Shown one piece after another: positions 31,413-44,339 of a stretch of DNA of 64,000 nt; position 1 is the first letter of the stretch, and each line of letters starts with the position of its first letter. This DNA comes from Microplitis mediator (lineage: Eukaryota > Arthropoda > Insecta > Hymenoptera > Braconidae), in NCBI RefSeq assembly GCF_029852145.1, contig NC_079973.1:4030001-4094000 (forward strand), read 5' to 3'. The notes beneath the pieces are model-generated. The model was not told the DNA's origin, made no database searches, and was given only the letters and a program-made list of their open reading frames with translations. The translations under genes and the position numbers were made by a program.

Positions 31413-33046
31413 TGTATCATAAGCCATTAAATTATTTGAATTACCCGGTCATGCCTCATACAATACCACAAATCTTTATTAAAAAATATCGTCAATAACC
31501 GTCTGATTTCGTTGAAATTCGACGTTAGTCGTTAATATTCGTCGAGTTACGTAAAATCTCGACAGTAATCGGTTTTATCCTAAAAGGATACAGCGGCGAG
31601 TTCGTAAATCGGAAGAGCTCTCATCCATCTCTGTTTTGTGTCCATGATAAACCATTTGCGCCACCTTTCGGGTTATTACATTTACCGTACACGTAATGGT
31701 TAAACCCTCGCGGACTCGCGGTTGGTTGCGTTAGTCAGTTTGTTTCGTGTATGCTCACGAGAGTTGTTGGCACTTGTTTAATGTCGCCGGGCCTATCGCC
31801 ACTACAAAGTTCATCATAATTGTCCATTATCCCCACCGTAAATATCCTAAACAATTTATTTATTACTAAATAATATTAAAATAAAGTGGTTTTAATAATA
31901 ATACTTTACAACAGCATTATTTAAATAATAAAACCAATCGTTATTCCATGGCCATCTCTTCCACATACAAGTGACAATCGCAAGAAATGTAACCGTGTCG
32001 TGACGTCACACAGCTAATCAAGTGCACACACGTACACTAATACATTTTAAATCCAGTGAGAGACAGTGTGCGCGCGCGCGCATACGCATGTATATTTTAT
32101 GTACATATATGTATATATATATTTCATTTTTAAAATACTAAATAATTTATAAAATAATAAATTGGCTGTGAAATAGGCTGTTGTACACGTGTAATTATTA
32201 AAGTACTGTTTTATTTCACGGACATTCAAACGATATTGACGTTTTTTTTTTTTTTTTCATTTTTTTTTTTTTTTTTACTTATTACTCTTTTTTTATTTTA
32301 CGTCTTAAATATATCGGAGTAATAATAAAAGTAAACAATAGAATGTTTATTATTGCTGACGTTTAAATAATAAATTTAAAAAGAAAAATAAATAAATTTG
32401 TTTTTTTTACTGATGCAAAAAAAAATTGAATTAAATTCATGGTCGTAATGAGTTATTTTTTTTTTTTAGCGGACATATTGTGTAAACGAAAAAATAATAA
32501 GTGTTAACTTGATACTTGTGTTAAGGGTAACTACTCTTACTACGTCTTTTATTGCTACCGTTTCTGTTGCTGGTTGCTGCTGCTGATGCTGATATTAAAG
32601 AGTGAGTGAACATCTCGTGGCGCCCCGCGGTGTTTTTCGACGAGAAACTGTCCATAACCTACGCGAACCGGCAAAAAGGAGAGACTTCTGTTTCGTTGAT
32701 CGCGAAATGCCATTGCAATTTTTAATCATACAGTGACTAATTGTTTATCTGATGACAATAACTACACTCACTTTATGCGCTTTCCTCTACAAATAACAGA
32801 GGTATAATAACATGTGTTTGTTATATTACTATTTTTTTAAATGTATTTACTTTATTTGCGCGTACATTTGTTTGTTTTCTCGGGGTATATATAAATGAAG
32901 GATTAATGGAGATGTAAATGGGCGCAGTGAAATTATTTTTTCTTTTGTGCGATCGGTTTTACTTCGGTCGATGGGACAATTGATTTTTAATTTTAAATAA
33001 CGTCAGTTTAAATTTTTGTATTTTCCCGCTACAAAAATTTATCCGA

Positions 33047-33206
33047 AAGTTAACAAACGATTTTGATTTTTTTTACGGCAGATCTGTTATGAATAAAAAA
33101 AAAATGCACGTGTAGAAAATTTAAAGAACTGTAGGTGCAATTTTTTCAAATATTTTTGTTTCTATAATTTATCGCGTAAAAAAAAATTCGAAAATTAGGC
33201 GGCTAA
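33047..33206 (+). mobile_element. CTGAAG-family MITE, decayed
   Basis: GAAAGTTAACAAACG, core AAATGCACGTGTAGAAAAT, right end lost after GGCGGCTAAT. Confidence 0.6.
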
Positions 33207-33217
33207 TAAAATTTTAT

Positions 33218-33392
33218 GAGTGTAGCAATCAGACAAATTTAAAATTATTAATAAATGGAGTAAAAAATTAACAAAATAAAATTTTGAAAAAATGCGCATT
33301 TAAAAAATTTTGAAATTAATAAGTGCATTTTTTTGATTATTTACTCCGTTTATTTGGAATTTTAAATTTTTTGATGTCTGCTGCATTCACAC
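33218..33392. mobile_element. AGCAGACATCAG-family MITE copy
   Basis: GAGTGTAGCAATCAGACAAA at the left, TTGATGTCTGCTGCATTCAC at the right, with ATTTACTCCGTTTATT inside. Confidence 0.8.
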
Positions 33393-34016
33393 AAAATTTT
33401 ATTCTAAAATAGAAAAAAATTTTTGTCTGCATGAGTAAAAGTCTGAGGCTAATTACTCAACTAATGACAAAATTAAAAAAAAAATATCATTAGTCTAGAT
33501 AAATTGATAAAAAATCAAATTTTAGTTTCAGTCATTGAAACTATTGACGTATAAGTGATAAAATCTATTGTATATATGTATGCATGTGAATATATACAAA
33601 GTGAAGTGTATAAGCTTAAACTGTAGTATTATATATTATACATATTGATTATTTAATTGTAAATATTTAATGCGGTCATTAAAAGTTGCATGGCCATGTA
33701 AATTATCGTATAGTTTGATATCAATAAAAAAAAAAATTAAGTAAATTAGAGGACAGGGGACATTTATTATTTGATAACCGACACTTATATTTCTGCTGGT
33801 AAAATAAATTTTTTTTTGTATCAGTGAAATTAAAAATTTAGTTATTTCATTTTTGCACAATTGGATTATCAGAGATTAGATAAAATTACGTATATATTTA
33901 TTTCATTAATTTAATCATAACTTTGATTAGATATTAAATGATATTTAATTAAATCTTTTATTTTTGCATAATTTTTTTTTCTTCATTATTAATATTTATA
34001 AAAAAATTTATTTCAG

Positions 34017-35003
34017 ATAATCCTGGGAGACGGATTACTTATGAAGAATTAAAGTTAATAAATAATTTATTGAAAGTGTAAAAAAAAAGTAAATAAAATA
34101 ATTCAAGATATTTTATACAAATGGATCAACGAGATACAATTCCAAACGGATGGAAATATAAACCAAGTTGTCATTGGCACCCTGACGTTGGTCTTAATAA
34201 ATAAATCACAATTAATATATTTGTGAATAAATAATAATTGTAGTAAACAAATTTAAAAAGAGAAAGGACATTAATTTAAAAAGATAAAGATAAGAGACAG
34301 AGAGAGAATACGGATTTCTGTGGTTGCTAGTCGTTGAAAGTGACAGGTCTTTTTAATAATTTGTACCTGTCCATCGACGTCAATGCCACCGCCACTGCTG
34401 TCTTTGTTCCCGCATATTTGAAGATTTATAGATTTACTTTGCGAATTTAGTCAATAAAGTAGTAAATTTTTATTATTTTTTTTTTTTACTCACTGGTAAT
34501 CAGTACTACCAGATATTTTTTAGTTTTAAACTTGAAGAGGCAGCAGTGCTGGTTTACTTTGATGTAAAATCCACACGCAGTCTTCATATTTTTTTTTTTT
34601 TTATTTTTGTAAACAAAGTAGTCTTCCGCTGTGTGGACTAACTTCCAGTGAATTAAAGTGATTGTTAATGATCTCTTACTTCCTCCGTACTTGTGATAGT
34701 GGTAATAATTTATATGGATTATTACAGTAAAGACATTTATTGGATAACTGTGAAAATTCGTGCTAGTGTTTAAACAAAGTGACTCGTGAGTGTTTAAAAA
34801 TTTTATCGGAGTTTAAAAAAAAATTGAGTGAAATTTAAATTTTAAAAAAGTATAATTGTCAAAGTTGTTGAATTATTGAACGATAATTGTTTTTAAAACT
34901 TCTTCAAAACGGAGGGAAATTCAAGAAAAGGATCTCATGTAGCGCTCGTTCCTACTCATGAAAGGAAGAGACATACATCTGTTTTTACTACTGAAAATGC
35001 GGG
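34017..35003 (+). other. Possible taiman 5' exon(s), ending at a frame-open donor
   Basis: An acceptor (TTTATTTCAG) at 34016 and a donor (CGGG|GTAAAT) at 35004 bound a region without a long ORF. In the last part (from about 34897) one frame is open and runs into the 55188 exon in phase: SHVALVPTHERKRHTSVFT, TENAG, then PNIGELQNPLGFKM. It has no ATG of its own, so either another coding exon lies upstream or this is 5' UTR and translation starts at 55228. If joined, the intron is about 20 kb. Confidence 0.35.
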
Positions 35004-35199
35004 GTAAATATTATTTATTTTTTTATTACTAATTATTGTTACTTAATTCTTACTTATGGTAATGTACGAAATTTAAAAACTTGCGGAAGTGGGTTCGGAA
35101 TAATTTAGACCCTCAATAATTTTTAAATATTAAGGCTTCAGTAGCAGGCGGAGTGATACCCGGGTAAAAAAAATTACGATTTTGTTGTAATTCAAAATT

Positions 35200-35945
35200 G
35201 AAAATAAAGAAAGTCAAGTTTAAGTTCTTTTCTTAATAAATGAAAATATTTTAAGATATGAAAACACATTTGGTTGACTTACTTTTGACTAAGTTGTCTT
35301 ACTTAGAAACGATTTATGCCAATTAAGTCAAATTAAAGCCACGTTGTCTTGAAGTTTACTTAGTTGACTTAAATTTAAGTCGAATGGAAGTCAACGTGAC
35401 TTTAATTTGACTTAAATTTTTAAGTCGAATTCAAGTCGATCTGACGTGAAGTTGAATAAAATTTTAAGTCACGTGGCTTGAAGTTGACTTGACTTTTTAA
35501 GTCAACGTGACTTGAACCCGTCAGCAATCCCGTTATGAGCATTTTGCTCAGAACACTGTTCAATTTATAGGATGTCGCTGTCGTGCGAGCGAGACACTAA
35601 AAATCACGGGAGTGCTGACGGGTTAATTTGACTTAAATTTTTTAGCCAAATCCAAGTCAAACTTGACTTGGTTGACTTAAAATTTAAAGTCAATATGACT
35701 TTAATTTAATTTAATTGACTCAAATTTTTGAGTCAAATCCAAGTCGATTTGACTTGAACTTTAAAAAAATTTTTAAGTCACTTGACTTGAATTTTTAAGT
35801 CAACGTGAATTTAATTCGACTTAGTAGACTTAAATTTTTAATTCGAATCTAAGTTAAACTTGACTTGAAGTTGACTTAAATTTTTAAGTCAACGTGACTT
35901 TAATTTGAATTAAAAAGTCATATTGAAGTTGAAAAAAGTAAGTGT
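35200..35945. repeat. Degenerate AAGTCAA/TTGACTT repeat region
   Basis: Dozens of imperfect units such as TTAAGTCAACGTGACTTTAA and its complement over about 750 bp, so the region can fold on itself extensively. It is interrupted by the element at 35517-35622. A weaker patch with the same motif lies at 56200-56350. Confidence 0.8.
35517..35622. mobile_element. Short inverted-repeat element (CCCGTCAGCAATCCCGT)
   Basis: CCCGTCAGCAATCCCGT at the left and ACGGGAGTGCTGACGGG at the right, inserted in the AAGTCAA repeat. A partial copy is in 27430-27515. Confidence 0.8.
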
Positions 35946-35949
35946 AGCG

Positions 35950-37290
35950 AAAATCAAGTTAAGTAAGGGAGTAAAAAAATTATGTCAGTCACAATAATGT
36001 TACTTAAGTCAAAAGCGAGCCAATCAAGTTATTTTTTTGACCCGAGTAGTAACTGTCTACGGTGTTCCCTCTATAAAATTAAAAACTCGGGGCTAAAATT
36101 CTTAGAAGTATATTTTGTAGAGAGAGAAACTCAGTCATCTAAAAACCGGCTGATTTTCTTATTCCTAAACCATTATGATTACACCATCGCCAGGTAAATG
36201 CGGTACGGGGTGTAGTAAATTGGTCTCAGCTGCAAGGTCTAGGTGGCAAAGGTAGGACCGGAATAACAGGAATGAGTTTGATAAAATACTGATGGCTATA
36301 CCTGGGGGAAACAGTTTTATAATAAGCAATTTAACTATTAAAATAAAATATTTATCAGTATGATTATCGGAATTTTTTTTATTGATTTTTATATCGAAAT
36401 ATCATAATTATGTTTATGGACAATTATAATTAATTTTAGATTAAAAAAAACCATAAAAATTTTTTATTAGCATTATTAGTTAATATACAATCGTGATATC
36501 ACATTAAAATTGTCGCACATTAATGATTCAGTTTAATTAGTAATTAAAATCAATAAGCAATTAATAAGATAAGTATATAGTGAATAAAATTTTTCATTGT
36601 TTAAGGAAGTAAAAAAATTTAATTGCTATAATATTCAAGTTTCCTAATTAAGTAAAATTATATTTTTTATGTTACCTAATTATAATTATATTGAGTTAAT
36701 TAAATTAAATTACGGAATCCATTATTTAATAATTTAGTGAATTTACAATATCGCTATTATGTAAATTTTTATTAAATTTAAAAAGTTTGTTCAATAATAT
36801 TTTTATTAATAAAACTTTATTTTTAAAAATTATCACAACCCGATGAAAATAAAAATTACATGAATTTATATATAGAGCGCAAGTTATCTTTATCATTTAA
36901 TTTTAAATTCAACAAGAAAAAAAGAAAATGTAAATATTATCATCATTAGATTAGTTTATTTTCTGACAATCTTATTTATTTTAAATTACGCGAATTAACA
37001 ATAACGAGCTTTAGGTAAAGAACATAATAATTATAAAACAAAAAAAAAAAAAAAAAAAAATTTTACCAGCTGATTTCTACCCATGTAAATCTCAATGCCC
37101 TAGAGATCACAAGGTGTGCTGGAGGTAAAGAGAACCTTGGCCTGGATCTGGATTTTTCAATTTATACGTTACAGTGTCATTGCTAATCACTAGTTTATTT
37201 TATAAAATATTTTCTACACAGGAAAAAAAGGATTTCTTGGTGCAAGAAAATTTTTTCTCGCCCCAAGGAAATTTTTGTTTTCAATTCATA
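35950..37290. other. AT-rich non-coding stretch
   Basis: One 71-codon open frame near 36000-36200 has no recognisable motif. The rest is AT-rich with a poly-A run near 37040. Part of the presumed taiman 5' intron. Confidence 0.4.
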
Positions 37291-37301
37291 ATGAAAAAAA
37301 T

Positions 37302-37495
37302 ATGAACTAGAAGTTAACAGACAATTGAAAATTTTTGGATTTTTTTTTCACCAAATGAATTACAAAAATAAAAATATGCACATGTAGAAAATTTTAAAAA
37401 CCGTAGGTGCAATTTTTTCAAATATTTTTTTTTTATGATTTACTATTTAAAAAAAAATTCAAAAATTATTAGACGTCGGCTAACTTCAGGATCAT
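37302..37495 (+). mobile_element. CTGAAG-family MITE, first of three in a row
   Basis: Starts ATGAACTAGAAGTTAACAG and ends GGCTAACTTCAGGATCAT. Followed 8 bp later by an inverted copy. Confidence 0.8.
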
Positions 37496-37503
37496 AAGAA
37501 AAT

Positions 37504-37698
37504 TATGGTACTGGAGTTAGCTGACGTCTAGATTTTTTGGATTGTTTTCAAAACGATAAATTATAAAAAAACATATTTGAAAAAATTGCACCTATGACTT
37601 TTTAAATTTTCTACATGTGCATATTTTTAGTTTATTTTTTTGTCATTGATTTGTTGAAAAAAAAATCCGAAAATTGTCAATTGTCTGTTAATTTCGAT
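37504..37698 (-). mobile_element. CTGAAG-family MITE, second of three
   Basis: ATGGTACTGGAGTTAGCTG to GTCTGTTAATTTCGAT. Its right end runs straight into the next copy, which shares the junction bases. Confidence 0.8.
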
Positions 37699-37886
37699 AC
37701 TGAAATTAGCTGACATCTAATAATTTTTTGATTTTTTTCAAAACGCCAAATTATAAAAAAAAAATATTTGAAAAAATTGCACCTATGGTTTTTTAAATTT
37801 TCTACACGTGCATTTTTTTTTTTTTTTAATTTATTTCTCGAAAAAGAAATCCGAAAATTTTTAGTTGTCTTCTACTTCCACGATCA
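37695..37886 (-). mobile_element. CTGAAG-family MITE, third of three
   Basis: GATACTGAAATTAGCTGAC to CTACTTCCACGATCAC, head-to-tail with the second copy. Confidence 0.8.
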
Positions 37887-37899
37887 CAAAAAATTTTTT

Positions 37900-39160
37900 T
37901 GTGTACAAATTGTTATCCTCAAGAAATCTTTTTTTTTCTGAAAATTGTTTTACAAAATATGAAATTTGTATTAAAAAGGTACAAATAATATTTACATACT
38001 TATTAAAAATATTAAACTGCATCCAATAACATTTGCCAGAAAAATATTTTTGAACAATGACAAGTTAAACTTGTTGCGAAAAAAAAATATATATATACAT
38101 ATATAAAAATTTTGATAGTCGTCATTTTTCGTTTAAGCTCATTATGTATATTCCTGGCTGATGATTTGTTTGTTTTCATCTTTATGAATCTGCATATATG
38201 TTTTTTCCTTTATTTTTGAGTTTTGTTTTGCTCAAAAAGTGCATACACAAATATACTAAAGCAGTAATAAAATAAAATACAGATATGACGATAAACATAT
38301 AGTGAAAGAAAGTTGAATAAGTAATGGCCAATGACTGACGGATGACCGACCGACCAACAATCAAATCGGTAAAGATATGTGTACGTATATTTTTGTGCCT
38401 GCATGCATATATCTATATAGATATATACATAAATATATAGATGTACACATAATACTCGAGATATTCGTCAGTAAAAGGCGACGTTGCCGTTTTATGCATT
38501 TGGTATCCTCGTAGTTTGCGAATGATGTGTAGTATAACGTAGCATGGGCAGAGTGATGTGACGACGAGTTGAGTTGTTGCGATCGAACGAGTTGCGAGTT
38601 GTGAGTTAAGTGTGAAAGAGAGAATCCACAAGAACAAACTCTTAACTTCCATTCGTCGATCTCTGCCGGCGGAAAAATAGCATAGCCATAGTATATATTA
38701 TACATATATATGTATATATATAGCATATAGTAACTCACTCTTTGCCTTGGCTTTCTTTCCATTCGGTTCTGTTCGCTTTACCGCGAGTGTTTGACCGCGT
38801 TCCATCCCCAATACATCTACACATTTACACAGACACATTCTTTCAATGAAAAACTCAATGTTCACGGAGGAAAAATTTTATTGTCAATTTTATTTATTGT
38901 AAGAAAATTTTTTTTACTCCAAAAAACGTTTATTTTTTTAATTATTTACTAGAGGTGCAAAAAGTGATAGAGTCGAATCCAATCTAATATTACTATTCAA
39001 ATTTAAAAATTTGAATTTTCGAATTGTGGCAAATTCAAATTTAGATTTACTCCTATTTTTTATAAACAGAAAAAAAAAATTTTCTTGTCTATAGATACAG
39101 GCAGAGAATTTTTGAGTTAAAATTACCCATAAAATTTGGTACTGTAGACATCTCGGCTGC
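37900..39160. other. Non-coding region with a less AT-rich patch
   Basis: Positions about 38440-38850 are richer in G and C and give a 133-codon minus-strand ORF of low-complexity look (repeated YIYIYMY), which I do not accept as a gene. Otherwise AT-rich with TATA-type simple repeats. Confidence 0.4.
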
Positions 39161-39163
39161 CCA

Positions 39164-39291
39164 ATGTCAAAACACAGTAAGAGACAAATTTTTCAAAATT
39201 AAGCTTTTAGTATTTTTAGTTCCAGTCTAAGGAAAATGATTCAATTCCTATTTCAAAAATTTTATTTTTGTCCGTTACTGTGTTTTGAAAT
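39164..39291. mobile_element. MITE with TTTCAAAACACAGTAA-type ends
   Basis: TGTCAAAACACAGTAAG and TTACTGTGTTTTGAAA; second copy of the element at 27695-27825. Confidence 0.8.
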
Positions 39292-39407
39292 CAGTATATT
39301 TTACAATGTGCATGGAAAAAATTTATATATTTACATGTCCTCAGTATCAAACTTTTTGGGTAATTTTTACTAAAAATTTCCCTGCATATAATTTTTTTTT
39401 CGCTCCA

Positions 39408-39793
39408 ACACAGTAAAAAACGAATCGTCAAAGTGTAAAATAAAGCGTATGTTAAAATTCTGTGTATTGAATTTTTAACACTTTTGTGTGTCAATTTAAC
39501 ACACAGTATTTATCTTGTTTGAACTGTCGCAATCAATTGATTTTTTAACACGCAAAAATGTTATTTTATTCGAAAGTAACACTTTTTATATGTGACTGTC
39601 AAATCAACACACAAAATATGTTAAAAATAATCTCGACCATCACAAAAGAATTCTTGGAAAATTTTTACTTTTAACATATGCGTAAGTAACTTTTTTTAAC
39701 ACTCACAACATGTTAAAATAACATATAAATAAGTGTAAAACGTTCGTTTTACACACGATATGTGGTGATTTTGACGGATCTTTTTTACTGTGA
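39408..39793. mobile_element. TIR element rich in TTAACACAC motifs
   Basis: ACACAGTAAAAAACGAATCG at the left, GACGGATCTTTTTTACTGTG at the right. The interior repeats TTTTAACACTTTTGTGTG and AACATGTTAAAATAAC. Confidence 0.7.
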
Positions 39794-40905
39794 ATAAAAT
39801 TTCTGTGTTCAATTCAAAATTCAAAAATTTTCTTGGCGCGAGTAAAAATTTCTTGACTCAAATCTTTTATTTTCTGAATATTTTTTGTCATTGAAAAATT
39901 TGTTCCAAAAATTGAACTATTTGTAAAAAAAATGTTACTGCAACAAGTAAATATTTTTATTGTAATCCTAATAAATATATATATATTTATAAATAATTCC
40001 AAGTTAGTCAACTGAGTAAATAGTTTCAAAGTAATGCGATAAACTGTAACTATAAGAAACTATCGAAAGCTCTTCGAAGTTTATATATATATAAAAATAT
40101 ATAAAGAAAAGTTAGTAAGGTTACAAAGTTAGAATTTTTTTTAAAATTAATTTATATCAATAGTTAAAATCATCAAGTACATTATAGCATTAATTGTAAA
40201 AATTATATACAAGTATAGTAATGTAATAACTTGCTACGTAACCTTATTACACATGCTCATTATTATACGCACCTGTATCTCAATGGTAAAAGACGTAACT
40301 ATGATAACATTACATCGGTTTATAGACAACCTGTTACATACAATTTGTTACTTCCATATTGAATAGATTTTTTTTTTCTTTTTCCTGTGATGAAAATTTT
40401 ACTTGATAAATAATTTCGTTATTTAAAAAATTAAAAACTCGGTTTAATATTTCTATTAAATGCGCAGTTGAAAAATATTTGTGCTGTGGATTTAGAATAA
40501 AAATAATAAATAATATAAATATATGTTGGTTGATAATTTTAATGAATTAGTAAATATGTTAAAGAATTTAAAATTAAAATGTTAATAATGAAAAAAATTC
40601 GTCGGTATGTGAAAGAAAATATTCATACTGACGTTATATTATGAAATAATTGTTGATTTATCATTTTATATATTAAAGAATAAGTAAATAAGAAAAACTG
40701 GGTTAAATAAAAATAATTATAATATTTTTTTAAATTTTATCTTTTTTATTATCGCTTATCAATTTTGATTTTAATTATTTTACGTTTATTTTAATTTATT
40801 CGTACTTTTGATTATTTTAAATTTATAAACAAAAAAATATTTTATTTTTTAAATTGACCTGATCGTAAATAAAAATTGTTTGCCTTCACAATTATTTTTG
40901 AAAAT

Positions 40906-41597
40906 AAGGTAAAAGCCCCTATTCCCGCTCAGTACCATTAGTCGCTCACTTTAACTGTTTCAGGCGTTTTTTTATAATTTTTATAAAAAAAAATTACAAC
41001 TAAAAATATTATTATTGATAAATAATTATTTGTGAATCTAAATATATTAAAATATGATGTATCAAATTATTTTATAAAAGATTATAAATTTAAATTAAAT
41101 GACTGTTTTCAAAATCGCGCAGAGCCGGGCATTTTTTACTTTAACGTTCATTCGTTAGATTAAATTTAGGTAACGTCAAACTTTTTAAGAATTGTTATAA
41201 CTATATCTTATTAAATACATTTTTTAAATTCATGAAATTTTATATTATGAAAGAATAAAGTAGTATAATTTATAAATTATTTGTCCAAATCAATAAACTT
41301 ATCATAGTTTAATTGATATTGTCTTTGAGCGACTATAGGGCCATGTGTTGATCGAGTAATGGTACATCACAACTTTTAGTGAGCGACTATGGGTACACTC
41401 AAGGATCTTATTTAAAAAATTAATAATAATTAATTATCAAAATTATTCTTCAAACTTAAATTTTATTCTAATACTCGAAACTTCAAAAAATAACTATAAA
41501 AAAAAAAATGGTTTTTCATTTTATTTATTAATTTATATTGAGTGATTTAATCCCACTCCAATTAAAAGTGAGCGGGTATAGGGGCTTTTACCTTACT
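40906..41597. mobile_element. TIR element of about 690 bp (AAGGTAAAAGCCCCTAT)
   Basis: AAGGTAAAAGCCCCTATTCC at the left, GGGTATAGGGGCTTTTACCT at the right. Internally TAGTCGCTCACTTTAAC and AGCGACTATAGGG repeat. No transposase ORF. Confidence 0.85.
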
Positions 41598-41599
41598 TT

Positions 41600-43550
41600 C
41601 ACATTTTCAAAACAATTCAAAAAATATCAAACCAATTTTTGTAAATATAATTTTTTAAATAATTTATCTACAAAAAATAAATTTCTTCATTTCAAATTTA
41701 AATTATGAAATAAAATATTAAAAAACTCGTTATTAAATTAATAATTTGTTAACTTCTATTGGAAAACAGACGACGAAATCTTAAAAAAAAATCTTGAATG
41801 TTGCGTTAGAAAAAAAAATGAAAATGATTACAAAATAAAATTTGTCTTTAAACCGCCGTATCAGTTACCAATATCTCAGTCCATTTGAAATATGCTAAGA
41901 CAGTAACCTCGTTATGACGCAATTGGTAATCACGTATATTGGAATTAAAAAAAAATAAGGTAACTACCGCATACTCATTAAAGAGTAAAAAAAAAAATGA
42001 AATAAAAACGTCAATTGCTATACACGTCCAAAAAAAGTGTTCAAGTAAGAGTTCCAGTAGCAGATGTTCCGCTTGGTCAATTGTGAATCATGATTGTGGT
42101 ATACAGATGACTGAAGGACCACAACGTCAACTATTGTATTCTGTTATATTATATGGAAGTTTTTAAAAAAAGTAATGGGGAAAAAAACAATAAATGAATA
42201 AATAAAAAGAGTGAAAGAGAAGGAGAGACTGATGGAGTGTCAGATGAAAAGTAAAGGCTGAGCATAAGCAGGCGTGGTACCTTTGTCGACCTTGACCTCC
42301 GTCCTCGGCTGACGCTTGTTCTTCGCAGACTGGTCGATAATGTGCTGCTTTACTCTCTTCATGCCTTGCACCCCTGATAAGCCACCCCCGATCCAACCCC
42401 CGTTGATCAGTGCGCCGCCGTCGCGACCCCCTTACCCTTTCCCTAAAATCCGCTGGCTGACGCGTGTGTTGTATCGATTTCGCAGCGAGTTACTCTCGTC
42501 ATCCATCTAGCATCCAATCTCTTGCCTACCGCACCACCACCAGCCAACCTCACCTTTGCTCGTATCAGCTACTACTCTTTCATTTTTTTAATTTGCGTTT
42601 TAAATAAAAATATATTTTTTTACCTTATCACTGAGTAAACAAAAATTTTTAAAATTATACGCATTTGGGAAAATTGAATTGACTTTTTATAAATTTTTTT
42701 TTTACTGGGATGTAATTCACTACAGCTGACAGTCAATTAGTATCACTTGATTAAATATATATAATATCAATTGGTATTAATTAATATTGGTATACTGTTG
42801 GTATATTATTGGATAATAAAGTAAACACGAAAAATATATAATATACATATGATAAAAACGGGAAACGTAATTGTAATAAAATCGATATCTTATTTAATGA
42901 CGTTAGTTTGTACTAGTATTTGATACTTAAATTACATTTTATTGTTTAAGCTATCTGAATTAAGTGTTATGAGATATTGTAACAGGTGAATTTCATTTTT
43001 ACCATACCCAACATTATTCTATATGTCTATTATTTAGTTTTTTAAATAATAATGTTATCATAACAGTAGTTACCGTGTTTATTTTTTTATTATTTAATGA
43101 TAGGAATTATGGGTTTCTAAGTCCGTATTGTCTTGTGTATAATTTTCTTATCAAATAATACCAAAACACATTTTTTTTTCTCTAAAAATAAATGCCAGGT
43201 ACATATATGTACATATTTGTATTTATAAAATATTCATTTTCATTTTTTTATTTTTTAACACAAAAGTTTACGGTAAATTAAGTTTATTTTTTTTTTAAAC
43301 TAAATATGTTATCGATTATTTTAAAATTGGAGCAGAAATACGAGAAGTTTTTCCAAACTCAGCGGGAATCCCAACTTATAGAGGAAAATTTTTATTTTTA
43401 TTTTTTACTAAAATTAGATATGGAAGTTTGTATTCAATAGATTCTTAAAATATATTTTTAATTACAAGTTTTAAAACTTTTTTAAAATTCATGATTTTTT
43501 TATATTTTTAGCGAAAATTTTTTAATCCATTTTAGTTTTTTTTTAAATAA
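41600..43550. other. Non-coding region with a less AT-rich patch
   Basis: 42240-42560 is C-rich on the plus strand and breaks into short overlapping ORFs on both strands without recognisable motifs. It could be a regulatory region inside the taiman 5' intron. The rest is AT-rich. Confidence 0.35.
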
Positions 43551-43565
43551 TTAATTTGTCGACTA

Positions 43566-43770
43566 GATACAGAATTTGAACATTAAAATTTTTTATTGTT
43601 TTTGGATTTCTTTTAAAAACAATAAATTTAAAAAAAATAAAATTTGAAAAAATTGCACCTGTAGTTTTTTTAATTTTCAACATGTGCATATTTTTACTTT
43701 TTTTTTTTTTTTTAAATTAAATGGTAGAAAAAAAAATCCGAAAATTGTTAATTGTCTGCTTTCAGAATTA
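43566..43770 (-). mobile_element. CTGAAG-family MITE, first of a pair
   Basis: Left terminus degraded (GATACAGAATTTGAAC); core AAATTGCACCTGTAG and right end TTAATTGTCTGCTTTCAG. Confidence 0.7.
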
Positions 43771-43952
43771 TAATTAGCCGACGTCTAATAATCTTTTAAT
43801 AACAGATCAATTATAAAAAAAATAATATTTTAAAAATTGCACCTATAGTTTTTTTACTTCCTTACATGTGCATGTTTTTACTTTTTTTTTTTTTTAATTA
43901 AACGATAGAAAAAAATCCGAAAATTGTAAATGTCTGCTCACTTCATTATCAC
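43771..43952 (-). mobile_element. CTGAAG-family MITE, second of a pair
   Basis: ATAATTAGCCGACGTCTAAT to GTCTGCTCACTTCATTATCAC, directly abutting the first copy. Confidence 0.75.
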
Positions 43953-44339
43953 AAATTTTTTTAATTTTTAATTGAAAAAAAAAAAAAAATTTCATGACAA
44001 TTATTAACGATTAACTCAACTTAATAACTAATACAGGCACATTCGAATCATTACTTTTTTTTAATACACTTAATTATAAAATAAAAAAAAAATTCTCCCA
44101 AATTTCGGAAAGTACCGAAAAAAAATTTTGATAATTAAGTTCAATATGTGGATAAAATTTAAATTTACCGTAGCCGTTGTTATACAAGCGATAAATAAAA
44201 TAAATAACAGTATAAAAAAAAAAAAAAAAAAAAAAAAAAACAAGTGTAACTAAAAAAGGACCAACAGCCGCGATATTTATCCCGGCTGAGAAAATATACC
44301 GACGACCATACCCACGTAACTTCATTTTTTCCACGTCGA

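Larger units (their letters stand above)
31500..34016. other. Non-coding region, possible taiman promoter area
   Basis: Two patches are less AT-rich than the surroundings: about 31580-31830 and 32560-32720 (with GGCGCCCCGCGGTG). No convincing ORF. A family MITE lies at 33218-33392 and a decayed CTGAAG copy at 33047-33206. There is no recognised gene between the GFRP-like cluster and taiman, so this is a candidate start region for taiman; that is inference. Confidence 0.35.

Noticed and set aside
38361..38762. 133-codon minus-strand ORF
   Set aside because: Repetitive Tyr/Ile/Met composition from TATA-rich DNA, no domain, overlapped by other ORFs in other frames.
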